NCBI RefSeq assembly: GCF_036884655.1
Contig: NC_088347.1
Coordinates: forward strand, 14,579,501-14,643,500
Source of the DNA: Musa acuminata AAA Group
Lineage: Eukaryota; Streptophyta; Magnoliopsida; Zingiberales; Musaceae
Direction: 5' to 3'
Length of the DNA: 64,000 nucleotides
Within the stretch, counting starts at the first letter, position 1; each line of letters starts with the position of its first letter. The notes beneath the pieces are model-generated. The model saw only the letters and a program-made list of their open reading frames with translations, was not told the DNA's origin and did not search any database. The translations under genes and the position numbers were made by a program. Positions 1 to 10,824 of this stretch are shown here, piece by piece.

Positions 1-976
1 TATTTATGGGTTTTACATATTTCTGTTACGGCTATATTTAAGACATGCATATATATTTTGGTTTATAGCTGAGTTTGAACCACCACAATGCTTATTTGTT
101 GTCTGTCAACTAAATTTATCGTGCACATCTAGATAAACTAGGTCTATATGTATGTAAAATAAAGGCTAAAAGTAACAAACCAACATAGAAGATTTTCATT
201 GTGTGGATACTCCACGTAAATACAATTCATTTACGAAATTCTGGTTTGAGCTATACTTGTTAATGTGGTTTTTCTGGTCTGAACTTCATCATGCATGCTT
301 TTGTGTTAGAAGATTAGTTCCTGCTATATTGTTGCTTCTATAGCCATTCTTACCTGGACTCTGTGAATTATTATGACTTTATGCAATTATCCTGCTAATT
401 ATTCTATTTTTTATTAACAGGGACATTACAACTACCTTCCCGAGTTTTGTCTTTCATTCACAGGTTGATGATACCTGAGTCTGATTTTGTTACGACTTGA
501 TTTTCCATGACATGCCAAGTTTGTGGATGGTTAATTCACTATGGTGAATGTTATGAAGAATAAATAGTAAATTGGCAACTAGCACTTGCTTTTACTTCTT
601 TGTTTTCCTTATAATTTATTAAATTCTTTACCCAAGGCCTGTAATATGTGAAGGAAAGTACCAAGTTTGTGGATTGTGAAATTTGTGTTGCCCAGCAATG
701 TGAAGAAAAAAGAAAGATATGTGTGGTCTTACTTAAAGAATATATGGTGTTCTGGCTTAGAATTTGAAACTAAAACTGCTGCACAGTAAATTGGACAGGG
801 ACCAAAAAATTCTTTGCAAAAAAGATAACATTTTACAGTCCTGTTCTGTATAGTAAAATTGATGATTTGCTGGCGACCAGTACAGAATTGTGTTATGATT
901 CGGAGAAACTGCCGTTGGTTTGTGAATAATGCACATTTTGGGTAAAAATTCAGACAGTTGAGCTAGTTGTTTTAAA

Positions 977-980
<4 letters not shown>
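1..980. other. AT-rich intergenic DNA, possible 3' end of a gene
   Basis: I see no long open frame and no recognisable repeat here. A pyrimidine-rich stretch followed by TTATTAACAG near 402-420 looks like a plant 3' splice site, so a terminal exon or 3' UTR of a plus-strand gene whose body lies left of the window is possible. No protein homology supports this. Confidence 0.2.

Positions 981-1043
<63 letters not shown>
981..1043. repeat. (TA)n microsatellite
   Basis: About 31 uninterrupted TA dinucleotides. Apparent reading frames across it that encode runs of Tyr-Ile are artefacts of the repeat. Confidence 0.97.
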
Positions 1044-1045
<2 letters not shown>

Positions 1046-1414
1046 TCTTTTTTCTTACTGAGATTATGATTTGCAGCAGCAAACTGAAACCTACATTTGA
1101 GACATTTTGGCACCAATTGCTCTTTCCTTTTTAAACTAAAACCTATATTAACCGGTCAAAGTCTCATTTGTCAAATGCTTAGTTTTCAACCAGCAACTGT
1201 CAAATGCTTACTAAGCTTATATCAACAATTTATAAATTTCAGAATATAATGTTTGTCTAAGAAAGTCTCCCATTTGTGGCATCTTATACTTCGGGCCACT
1301 GTGAATCACTGTCTGAACATCTATAGTCACCTCTTATATACCTAGAAACTCCTATAGATCCCATTTAAGTTCGAAACTTTAAGATGGAAAGATCATTTTG
1401 TGCGGACCTAACAT
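1044..1414. other. AT-rich intergenic DNA
   Basis: No coding signal, repeat boundary or RNA gene could be recognised in this stretch. Confidence 0.4.
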
Positions 1415-2790
1415 TATTTAGAAGTTGTTTCACATGTCATAATCATAAGTTGTCACATTATAATATCTAAAATAATTCTAATCTAGTTTCATAAATCACT
1501 CAAGGAGAAAAAAGAGACAGAACAGAAGAAATAAAATTATGATTGTGATTAAAAAAATACAAATCTTGATTGAAAGATCTTGTGAAGATTTATTTCTATA
1601 AATATCAAAGTTTGTCATCAAAAGGATATATTATTTTCAAATAAAATCCAAAATATTATTTCTTCCAAGAAGGAAAAAAAATGATTTATTTGATTTGATG
1701 TAATTATATTTTTTATTATTATTATATTATAATGGAGTATCATCAAAAAAATAAATCAATATATTGAGTTCTTTTCTCACATTATGTGCTAGCAATGCGA
1801 GATCATAATTTGTTTTTTTGATGGTTGGATTTTATCGTCTACATGTGAGACATGTGGAGGTGCAAAGTCTTGATTCTAAGAGTTTTCTCTTTAGGTCACA
1901 CGAACCAGATAGTTTTCAGTTTTTTTTCTTATTATTCTTCATTATTATCCTTTTTTTTCCTCTCTTTCTATGTCTCTATTGTCAAAAAAAAAGAAGAAAA
2001 TCTGTCGCTACTTGTCCTATATCATATTATGTGATATAAAACAAATTTAGTTTATCTTTTATTTAAATAAATTTAATTAGTTTAGAGGTTATTTCATATG
2101 TCTTAAGTTGCAATATCTAGAATAAGGTCTATCATCCCATTGAAAGAAGAACATTATTTTCAAGTCAAATCAAAAATATTTTTTCCTTGCCAACAAGGAA
2201 GAATTGATTTATTTTATTATATGGGCTTATTAAAATGAGCCGAAATATTATGATGGAGCATCTTTTGAGAATGAATTAATAAATTATTTTTTTCTAATAT
2301 TATGTGTGAGTGGTTCGAGTTTTTCCAATAACATGATTCTATCATCCACGTGCGACATATGAGAAGATACAATACCTTCATTCTTCCTTGACATAGAGCG
2401 AATGTTTTTTCTATTATCTTTCTATCAGTTATCTTTCATATCTTTCTATTATCTTAATATAGAAAAAAAATCGATGCTAGTTCTCCTACAATAGATTTGA
2501 TATCAAACCTTTTGGTTTAGTCAATGTGTTCTATCATAAACGTTGATCCATATTTCCTTCCTGTAAACTTAGGATAAGTTCGTATGCAACGAAGCAAGTG
2601 ATACAGAACCAATTTGGTTTATCTCTTATTAAATAAATTTAATAAATTTATGGGTTATTCATATTTATCATAAGCTATAACATGTCAATATCTACAACAA
2701 ACACTATTATCGAAAGAGAAGATTATTTTCAAGTCAAATAAAAAAATATTCAATTGCTAATCGTCCTACATCAACGTGACCTCAAAAATC
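1415..2790. repeat. Three diverged tandem copies of an unclassified AT-rich repeat
   Basis: The same series of short phrases recurs in order in units near 1415-2050, 2075-2640 and 2640-2790, the last one truncated. Shared landmarks include a segment around CATATGTCTTAAGTTGCAAT, the phrase AAGTCAAATCAAAAATATT (about 2160-2180 and 2730-2750), a paired phrase around GAGACATGTGGAGGTGCAAA (1846) and CGACATATGAGAAGATACAA (2352), and a closing phrase TTTGGTTTATCTCTTATT. Divergence is high and the unit has no coding potential. It could be an old tandem duplication or remnants of an LTR-type repeat. Confidence 0.5.
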
Positions 2791-3566
2791 CCTGAGATAC
2801 TTTTTAATAGAATTTTAATACAAGCTATAATTGTCGAGTTCTCGAGACAATATTGTACTTTGACGTGAATAGACCTTCTGAAAAATCGAGCGTGAGGGCA
2901 AATGATATTCCAAACTCAACAAACATAGCTCAATTAAAACAACCATATTAGCACGAGTTGGGGACTAAAATATTCTCTAAAATATTTTTTATTCCATGAA
3001 TATTTTCATCTAATTTTATAATTAGTAATAATATATTTTTAATTATCGTATAAGATAGAATTGACTTATTGTATCAAAGTGGTTATTATTAGCATAAAAT
3101 CTGTAATATGCTATATTAAATACAGAAATAATCTTTTATCAAGATTGAAATCAAATAATTACATTTGGTTTCACGATGTGTACCTTTTAAAAATAGATCT
3201 CTATTTGATATGCAAAAGCATTGTCTTTTATCGAAGATCGTTATGAATCTGCAAAGAGGAACTAGATCCTTCTCCTCTCTTCCTATCCTTTCATAGGATC
3301 ACTTAAGACAACTTCGATTGATGGCCAGGGAGAAGAGTTGAGAGATACTGTAATCTCTCAATTGAATCCTCTATATGCGTAACCTCTTTCTTCTTATTTC
3401 CGGTCCTTAAAGGTTCTGTACCTCTTTCTTCTTATTTTCAGTCCTTAATGGTTTTGTCTATCTATAGGTGAGACCAGAGGGTCTAGGATAAATAATTAGA
3501 AGAGTTCCTTCCGTCAAGGGTATCTCTTAACAAATCTTATTTTAAGTGAACTTCTTTTTCTATTGG
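2791..3566. other. Non-coding DNA, possibly an old LTR fragment
   Basis: No gene is visible. The region around 3250-3540 (CT-rich tracts, a 38-bp duplication, then a mixed-composition leader-like stretch) resembles eroded LTR sequence, but neither termini nor target duplication could be found. Confidence 0.3.
3383..3457. repeat. 38-bp tandem duplication
   Basis: Two adjacent copies (3383-3420 and 3421-3457) both begin CCTCTTTCTTCTTATTT and share GTCCTTAA further on. They differ at a few positions, so the duplication is not recent. Confidence 0.85.
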
Positions 3567-3605
3567 ATATATACATATATATACATATATATGTATATGT
3601 ATATG

Positions 3606-3697
<92 letters not shown>

Positions 3698-3753
3698 CAT
3701 ATATATGTATATATATGTATATATATGTATATATATACATATACATGTATATG

Positions 3754-3788
<35 letters not shown>
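3567..3788. repeat. Compound TA/TATG/TACA microsatellite
   Basis: About 220 bp of alternating TA interspersed with ATAC and ATGT steps. It gives Tyr/Ile/Met/His open frames in several registers on both strands, none of which is a gene. Confidence 0.95.
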
Positions 3789-4055
3789 CTTATCCAATTA
3801 TGCAATACTAGTTTCGTAGGTAACTCTTGATAGGAACTAGTCTTGAGTAAAATCAACTTGATAAATCATCCGTCTTTCCAAAGATCCAAATATTATGATG
3901 CAACAATCTTGGTTACATTGGGTCAACTCCTTGACTCGAATTGACGAATAATTCTGACATTAATAATATCAAAATATTTTATTTTATATTTCAAACAATA
4001 CAACACTAGACTCAACCAATCTAATATATAGTATGAGTGAAGATGACTACCACAT

Positions 4056-4797
4056 TGTCACGAACGGTCGTTGAGTTCCCGCAGCAACTTCGTTCAATGA
4101 ACCGTTCGTCGCTCACACCTATTTGTAAACTGCTTGGCAGTCTATTTTGTCGTAGTTTTGGGCCATTTTGGTTGTAAAAATGTAAGTTCGAACAAGCTGC
4201 AGTGTTACAAAGCGACCGCTCACCGAACCGAGCAAAACAACCCCAAAACAGCCCAAAATAGCTATGTTTTCGCGTGCCGCGGGCTGATTTTTGCAATCTG
4301 CCTCCGCTCACCAAAACGTCAGCCATCTCAGCCCCTTTGAACCACCCGAGTCACACAGGGCTGGATGGGGCTTCGGTTATATACCGGGCGTTGAACTCTC
4401 TTTCGCAAGTTCGCACGTGGCCTTTACGGGAACTTGTTGTCGCACCCGAGACCAGGTGAGCGACTGTTTGTAGGCTTGCAGCTGTTCGTTCATCCTTCTA
4501 AAGCCTTGTTTTTCCCCTCTCCCTCTTTTCTCTTGTGCACGCAAGGTGCTCGCTGAATTGCTTGTAAAGCTTCCCCTTTTCGCGAGACGTCGGGACTTGT
4601 CCGTCGCTCGTTCTTTCGAACTAACCAACTTTCTCTTTTTACAGGTCCTTCGGGACCTGCGAGAGGTTACAAGTGGGCTGATCCTTGCAGAGCAATATCG
4701 CAAGGGCGAAGTGCGACTTAGGCAACGCAAGCTAAGTTCGCGTCTTTGGCCGCAAGGGTGCCTCACGCCTTAGGCAATTCCAGCTAAGACCGTGACA
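4056..4797 (+). mobile_element. GC-rich solo LTR
   Basis: A 742-bp segment starts TGTCACGAACGGTC and ends AAGACCGTGACA, so the ends form an imperfect terminal inverted repeat beginning TGTCAC. It is flanked directly on both sides by ACAT (4052-4055 and 4798-4801), which reads as a 4-bp target duplication. A TATATA box lies at 4378-4383, about mid-element, as expected for a U3 promoter on the plus strand. Base composition is clearly more GC-rich than the AT-rich flanks. No primer site or internal region follows, so it is a solo LTR left by recombination. Gypsy versus copia cannot be decided, and the 129-codon minus frame inside it is not a gene. Confidence 0.7.
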
Positions 4798-4921
4798 ACA
4801 TGTAGAAGACACCTACTTGAAGATTACACCCCCCATACCCTTGTACCACTTTGGGAAATTGTGAGAAGGTGAAGGCCGAACTAATCCAACAAAGTTGGAG
4901 CACCTCTTACTTTCTTAATCC

Positions 4922-7489
4922 TTTTTTTTTTCTCCAAAAGAAAGTACTATATTACTTAATAGATCTAGTAAAAGCTACACCATGCTCCCTGGAACACAAA
5001 AAATAAGGCATACTCAGGTGGCCAAACCATCCTCCACAAAACGTGCTAACCGATTAACATTGTTTCCCTAACCACATGGCAAAAACATACATCCTTGAAA
5101 CCTTAAAATAGGAGACCAAATACATTCCAAACAGTTACTAAACTCCATGGAGGATGCTCTTCTTTGTTAAAGAATTTGATAATCAACTCAACCATCAACT
5201 TTGGAGACACCCTCCACAATTGCAAGCTCCATCCCACACTTAATCACAATCAACTCTGATTTCCAATAGGTGGTCTCTACTAAATATAAGCGACCCGTCA
5301 CCGTGCATTTCCCCGCTTCGTTTCTAAGTAGAAACCCAACTTTGCCAATGCCTTCATGCACATTAAAAGCACCATCAAAATTAAGTTTGACTCATCCTCT
5401 TCTAGGTTTGGACCAGGTTCGAAGCAATTAATTATTACCCAAATATCCCTTAAACAGAATCAATGGTTTACAACATGATATATAAGCCAAAACTCTGCAC
5501 ATAGTGGAGTAAGCTGACCCCTTGAACTCCATTGAAGGCGACTTCATTACGGGCCTTCGAGATCAACCAAATGCAATAAACAATCAAGGCTCTCAAAAGT
5601 TCACAACTGGTTTTAGTAAGGCTGTCCTCCTCTCTCAACCAAACACCCAAGTCTCCACTCATTCTTATGCTCAAAGGATATACCCAACTTCCTTTCCAAT
5701 CCACTCCACACCTCATAAGCAAACCTGCACTCGAAGAATAAATGATCCTGCACATCCAAGCCTTATCCATAAAGCACAAATGCTTTTAACATCACAAATA
5801 CCCAAGATGGCTAGTCCCCTGGTTGTAGGAAGCTTGCAATTCAGGAGCTTCCTGCGAAACTCCTGCACTCTAGGGATGACAATACACCTCACTCAAACCA
5901 AACCAGTCCCACTAGAGATATCTCAAATACCTAATATGTAGATTTAGTTGATGGTTGCTCTTTGAAGTCTGCCTTCTAAATCCTCTTATCATCACAAGGA
6001 CTAGGGAAAATATCAATCCTTGTAATCGCATGTTCACCCACTAATCCGAATAAATGTAGTATCATATTTGTCTCCTAAGAACCATTCTTGATTAAACTAG
6101 AAACCGAGACATTCTTAAAGCAATAGTACTCCATATTAAAAAACAAAAGTTTCAAGGAAAGAGAAATATCAAACAACCAACTATCATACATTAAATCAAT
6201 TGAAGAACCATCACCGATTACAAAAGAAAAACCCTCCTGAAAAGGCAACAAAGCCCAAAGAAAAAGCCGCCAACACCAATTAACATTAGAAGAATTAGCC
6301 TATACCAAGGAGAGAGGGTGTCATATTTGGCAATCACCATTTGACTCACAGATTAGACTCCTGATTCAGCAACATGGATACCCTTTTAGCTTGAAGAGCT
6401 AAGCTACATGTGGCTAGGCCATGAACGCCCAATCCTCTATCTAACTTTGAAAGCATAATCGTGTCCCAAGAAATCAAGTGATGGCCTTCGGTATTATCAA
6501 TCTTTTGCCACAGAAACTCATTAATACAACACTCCACACGGTCAAATGCTTTCTTGGGCATCCAAGACGTGTCTTAGATGCCTAAGAAAATATTACTGAG
6601 AGTGATCGGAATAATTTGGACTTGTTCCATGAACCTAACTTGCCATAAAGATTTTGAGAGATGCTATCAAAGGTTGACAAGGGGATTCTACGGGGCTGGT
6701 CATAGTACCAAGGTATTTAAAGTACTTTTCTTCTTTGACAGTGAAGGAGCAGATGCCATACTTCTTATTAGCTTTTGTGTTAAAAGGAAAGAAAATTTTA
6801 ATACAACCAAATTTATATGATGATTTGTAAGAGCCTCATGTACCTCAAAAATATCCTTGATAGCTTTATAAGATCTTCTATTGGTCCTAAAGGACACCAA
6901 GATATCATCTTCATACATAAGATGAGAAATAAAAATTTGATTTTTAAATTTAAAAGGAGAGAGCAACTTATCATCAACAATTTTATAAAACAAACAAGAA
7001 AGGATAAGGGGTCACCTTATAGATACCATTATTGCTCTTATACCTCCAACTCTCACTATTAATGAGACAAACAAAATAGGAGCCACAATAATGTAGAGGT
7101 AAGGGGATAAGGGGTCTCCCTCGAACTCTCACCATTAATGAGATGACAAAATATAGGAGTAGAAATGCAAATACTAATTCATGACAGAAATTCTTATGGG
7201 AAGAATAAAAGCTCAAGAGTGCAAAGAATGGCATCCCAGGCTTTTTTGAGTTAAAGCTCAGGAGTTCAAAGTGGTGATAGGCTTTTTTTTTTTTTTTAAA
7301 TCAATCTTAAACATGATCATAAGGTTCTTGCCTTTAGAATCAAATATGGAGTGGGCCACTTGTTGAGCGAATATTGTCATGAATACTCCTGCATCGAAGG
7401 AAGGCTGATTGCTCAACATTGGTCAAGTTATTCCATGTTATTGGCAAATTTTTGTAAACAAATATTACAAAGAGAAATGGGACAAAAAT
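4922..7489 (-). pseudogene. 5'-truncated LINE with decayed reverse transcriptase
   Basis: Read on the minus strand from 7489 downward, broken frames give in order: an RT entry motif PISLCN (near 7489), EQSAFLRCRSIHDNI (about 7360-7440), FKIDLK (near 7300, motif A region), HLMYEDDIL (about 6895-6920, the catalytic YADD box with Ala changed to Glu), CINEFLWQKID (about 6490-6530), a C-terminal segment with KARNEVAFNG (about 5520-5560), and an RNase H-like stretch beginning NFDGAF (near 5390) with a later NRLARFVEDG. A run of ten T at 4922-4931 is the poly(A) tail on the minus strand. This order is that of plant L1-type LINE ORF2. Many frameshifts and stops make it non-functional. The endonuclease half is missing at 7490, where element D begins. 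Confidence 0.85.
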
Positions 7490-8227
7490 TGTTAAATATC
7501 ATATGATGAAATCAATTGATGAGTTATGATCTAATATGCGTTTAAATGAGGTAGGTCTAGCTTCGATTAGGGGAAAAATAAATCGATTAAAGCAATAGAA
7601 TGGAACATGTCATAAGATTGGATATCGGGCTAGAGGATTAGTCGACGTTTTAGCAAAAGACTTCGTGATATAAGTTTGGACATCGGGCCAGAAGGATAAC
7701 AAATTACGCCAAGGAGATCGGATGTTACGGAGGTCAATATACCGATTGAGCAATACACCGAAGGAGAGGACGATGCACTGAAAGGTCGGACGAAGTGCCG
7801 AAGGATTGGATGAAGCGCCGGATGAACCAATTACATGCCAAACAACATGTGATTCATACTTGTAATTAATTATGTCTTAATTGAAGTAGTCTAGGTCATA
7901 ATTGAGTTAGTTTTTGGTGTAATCATACTAACTCAATTATGAGTCCATTGGGCCTAAGTTAGGACTATTTTGGGGCAAATGGAAGGCTCATTCAGTGATC
8001 CAAGATTAGGCGAAACTACCAATGAGTTAGAAAAGTCAATAGAACACTTTTTCAGGCTCTCAGACGATGGTACCATCAGTTTGGGCAGTGGTATAATACA
8101 GACACAATCTCCCAGATTGTGTCACACGGTGGTACTACATAGTGTCAGACTGATAGGCGGTGGTACCGCTAGTACCTCGAAAACCCATGGATTTAAATTT
8201 TAGCTCTAATTTTTAAATCCATTTAGG
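7490..8227 (+). repeat. Element D LTR, left part (U3)
   Basis: It matches the opening of the younger LTRs with many substitutions: the start TGTTAAATATC, the ATGATGAAATCAATTGATGA phrase, then the CGAAGGATTGGATGAAGCGCCG phrase (7797-7818). It carries GGCGGTGGTACCGC (8156-8169) of the LTR hairpin motif class. It stops at TTAGG (8223-8227), the target site used by element A. Confidence 0.75.
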
Positions 8228-9083
8228 TGTTGAATCTCGTATTTTGATGATGAAACTACTTGATATATGTTTATGATTTAATCTGCGTTTTGAGTAACGC
8301 AGGATGCTTCGATCATGATGAGACAATTAAAGCAGGATAATCATGTTGTGCCGAAGGAACATGTCAGAAGATTGGACGTCGGGCCGGTGGATCGGTCGAC
8401 GTATCGACAGAAGGCTTCGGGCCGTGAACTCGGGCATCGGGCCAAGAAGAGCGGGTATTGTGCCAAGGATATCGGAGTTGCGGAGTCAACTGGCCGATTG
8501 GGCAATAGGCTGCACGAGAGGACGATGCGCCGAAGAATCGGACGAAGCGTCGAGGGACCAATGACATGTCGGACAACTTGGTTAATTGCTTAGGATTAAT
8601 TGTCTCGATTGAAGTTTTGTTTTGTTGTGCAGGATTAACTACGATAAGAGTAAGACAAGCAGCAGGTGTTGCGCCGGAGTCAAGATCAGGATCACGTTGG
8701 GAGTTCGAGAGTTCGACGGAAGTTCGGACGGTCGTCGGAGGTTCAGAGAGAACAGATCCGAGAAGTCCAGAAGCTTGCCAAGCGAAGCTCGTCGGAACTC
8801 GCCAAGTGGATCGTCGCAAAGTCCAGGAGTATGCCGGATGTCCGCAGAAGGATCACCGAAGGTTATCGGTTGATCGACGGAAGTTGGCCGGAAACTCGCC
8901 GGAAGAAGCGATTGACGCATCGGAGCAAAGCTGCAGAAGTTGTCTTAGAGATAATTGTAGTTAGCACGATGATTAAGCATGAAAATGGGAGGTGATCCCA
9001 TTAGCTTAATCTTGGGGCAATTGGGCCCCTGAAAAGATTCAAAGTGGGTCGAATGGAGTGAACCATTCGGACCCTGATTGCAC

Positions 9084-9645
9084 CAGGAGGTGCAACCGCC
9101 CCAGCCAGGAGGTGCAACCGCCTGGGCTGTGGGGTTGAGAGGTGCAACCGCCCCAGCCAGGAGGTGCAACCGCCAGGGTTGCAAGGCTGGGAGGTGCAAC
9201 CGCCCCAGCCAGGAGGTGCAACCGCCAGGGTTGCAAGGCTGGGAGGTGCAACCGCTCCAGCCAAGAGGTTGCACCGCCAGAGCTCAAGTTCCGAGCTCTG
9301 CCAGGCGATGCAACCACCGAGCTCAGTCTTCGAGCTCTGGCAGAGTGGTGCATCAGCCTGAGCTCAGTCTCGAGCTTTGCCAGGTGATGCATTCACCAAG
9401 CTCAGTCTTCGAGCTCTGGCAGAATGGTGCATCAGCTTGAGCTCAGTTTGGAGCTCTGCCAAGTGATGCAACCACCAAGCTCAGATTTCGAGCTCTGCCA
9501 GGTGATGCAACCACCAAGCTCAGTCTTCGAGCTCTGCCAGGTGATGCAACCATCGAGCTCAGTCTTCGAGCTCTGGCAGAGAGAAGCAATCGGCAGAGCT
9601 CAGTCTTCGAGCTCTGCCAGGCGGTGCCACCTCTCCAGTCGAGAG
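9084..9645 (+). repeat. GC-rich U3 minisatellite of element A
   Basis: Two interleaved repeat types. The first (about 9084-9270) has GGAGGTGCAACCGCC units of roughly 50 bp. The second (about 9280-9630) has about 39-bp units of the form GAGCTCTGCCAGGTGATGCA followed by ACCACCAAGCTCAGTCTTC. Copies of this array also occur in A 3' LTR, both B LTRs and both G LTRs. Open frames here follow the repeat and are not genes. Confidence 0.9.
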
Positions 9646-9725
9646 GTGCAACCGCCTGATCCCAGAATTCTGGGATTTGATCGATTTGATCGTTTTGAGC
9701 TCGAATTTTGAATTGGGTTGGGGCC

Positions 9726-9733
9726 TATAAATA
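9726..9733 (+). promoter_or_regulatory. TATA box, element A 5' LTR
   Basis: TATAAATA within GGCCTATAAATACCCC. The same core sits at the equivalent place in most LTRs of this family, which marks the U3/R boundary shortly downstream. Confidence 0.85.
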
Positions 9734-10263
9734 CCCCACCTATTCAGCACTGAAAAGATAACAGACCTACACCGAAATCTTGATCTTTTCTGTGATTCTA
9801 AGAGCTCAAAAGTGTTGTAAATCCTTTAAGTCTCCTCCTTCTGTTCTTCAAGTTTTCAGTTGTAAAGTGAGGAGAGAAAGGTCTGTAAAGGTTGTCTCCT
9901 AAGCCTGTCAAAAGGAGAGAAACTGTAAAAGGGCAGTTAGCCTTCGCCCATTGAAGGAAGGCACCTAGTTGACGTCGGCAACCTCGTCGGTGGAGGGAGC
10001 CAAAAGTGGAGTAGGTCAAGGCTGACCGAACCACTCTAAATCTCTGGTTTGCGTTTATTTTTGAGCACTTTATCATTACTGCAAACCTCCTCCATTGCTA
10101 CTGCTCTCTGCGCTTTCACGAACAAGTTCTAAGTGCTGTTCTTCCGAATCTGCATTTAGACGTAAATCGGCTTTCCTCGCTCAATCATCAGATTTCAGTT
10201 CACGTTTACGTCTTGATTTCAACTGCATACTGCCTTCTGCGAGTATACAAACAAGTTTCAAAG

Positions 10264-10655
10264 TTTAGACGTAAATCTGCGTCTAGACGTAAAACTGCGT
10301 TTAGACGTAAATCTGCGTTTAGACGTAAATCTGAGTTTAAGACGTAAATCTGAGTTTAGACGTAAATCTGCGTTTAGACGTAAAACTACGTTTAGACGTA
10401 AATCTGCGTTTAGACGTAAATCTGCGTTTAGACGTAAATCTGCGTTTAGACGTAAATCTGCGTTTAGACGTAAATCTGAGTTTAGACGTAAATCTACGTT
10501 TAGACGTAAATCTACGTTTAGACGTAAATCTGCGTTTAGACGTAAAACTGCGTTTAGACGTAAATCTGAGTTTAGACGTAAACTGCGCTTAGACGCAAAA
10601 CTGCGCTTAGACGCAATCTGCGCTTAGACGCAAACTGCACTTAGATACAAACTGA
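10264..10655 (+). repeat. 18-bp leader minisatellite of element A
   Basis: About 20 tandem copies of TTTAGACGTAAATCTGCG with substitutions at the last six bases. It lies downstream of the TATA box and upstream of gag, so it would be part of the element's RNA leader. The final units drift to CTTAGACGCAAACTGCG. Confidence 0.95.
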
Positions 10656-10776
10656 GAATTTGCTTTTGCATCATAATAGTTTCTTAACGAACGCAGCTTT
10701 TTGTTTTTAAATTAATATAAGATTTCCGCTGCACTAATTCACCCCCCCCCCTCTTAGTGCTCTCGATCCTAACAAT

Positions 10777-10788
10777 TGGTATCAGAGC
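10777..10788 (+). other. Primer binding site, element A
   Basis: TGGTATCAGAGC is complementary to the 3' end of plant initiator tRNA-Met, the standard copia primer. It starts two bases after the LTR end at 10774. Confidence 0.93.
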
Positions 10789-10824
10789 GGGGTATTTCTC
10801 ATTTCGGATTTACACCCGAGAGAA

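Larger units (their letters stand above)
8228..10774 (+). repeat. Element A 5' LTR (2547 bp)
   Basis: It runs from TGTTGAATCTCG to GATCCTAACA directly before the primer site. U3 (8228 to about 9755) has a CpG-rich part (8300-8950) conserved with all family LTRs, then a GC-rich minisatellite (about 9084-9645). TATAAATA lies at 9726-9733. The transcribed half holds the conserved leader (about 9750-10260), an 18-bp repeat array (10264-10655) and a C-tract (10741-10751). Most copia LTRs are far shorter, and the repeats account for much of the excess. Confidence 0.92.

Noticed and set aside
402..560. Terminal exon of a host gene
   Set aside because: Only a splice-acceptor-like tract is seen. No coding frame or homology supports an exon, so it is noted only as a possibility.
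3537..3856. Tyr/Ile-rich frames of up to 98 codons
   Set aside because: They are translations of the TA-rich microsatellite in different registers.
4377..4766. 129-codon minus frame rich in Arg and Ser
   Set aside because: It lies inside the solo LTR, against the presumed transcription direction, with no family resemblance.
8364..8819. 151-codon minus frame and several overlapping frames of 80-185 codons in the CpG-rich U3 (also 51013-51570 and 57654-58211)
   Set aside because: All lie in LTR U3, recur in each LTR with changing lengths, overlap on both strands and match no family. GC-rich DNA with few stop codons explains them.
9001..9711. Frames with repeats such as GGATA or LHLLAGAVAPP in the GC-rich minisatellite
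   Set aside because: Reading frames exist in all registers on both strands because the units lack stops. They are repeat artefacts.
10264..10655. CRISPR-like array (regular 18-bp units)
   Set aside because: No spacers: the units are directly tandem and lie inside a plant retrotransposon leader. It is a minisatellite.
10777..10788. tRNA gene remnant at the TGGTATCAGAGC sites
   Set aside because: Only the 12-base primer complement is present next to each LTR. No cloverleaf can be drawn around it.
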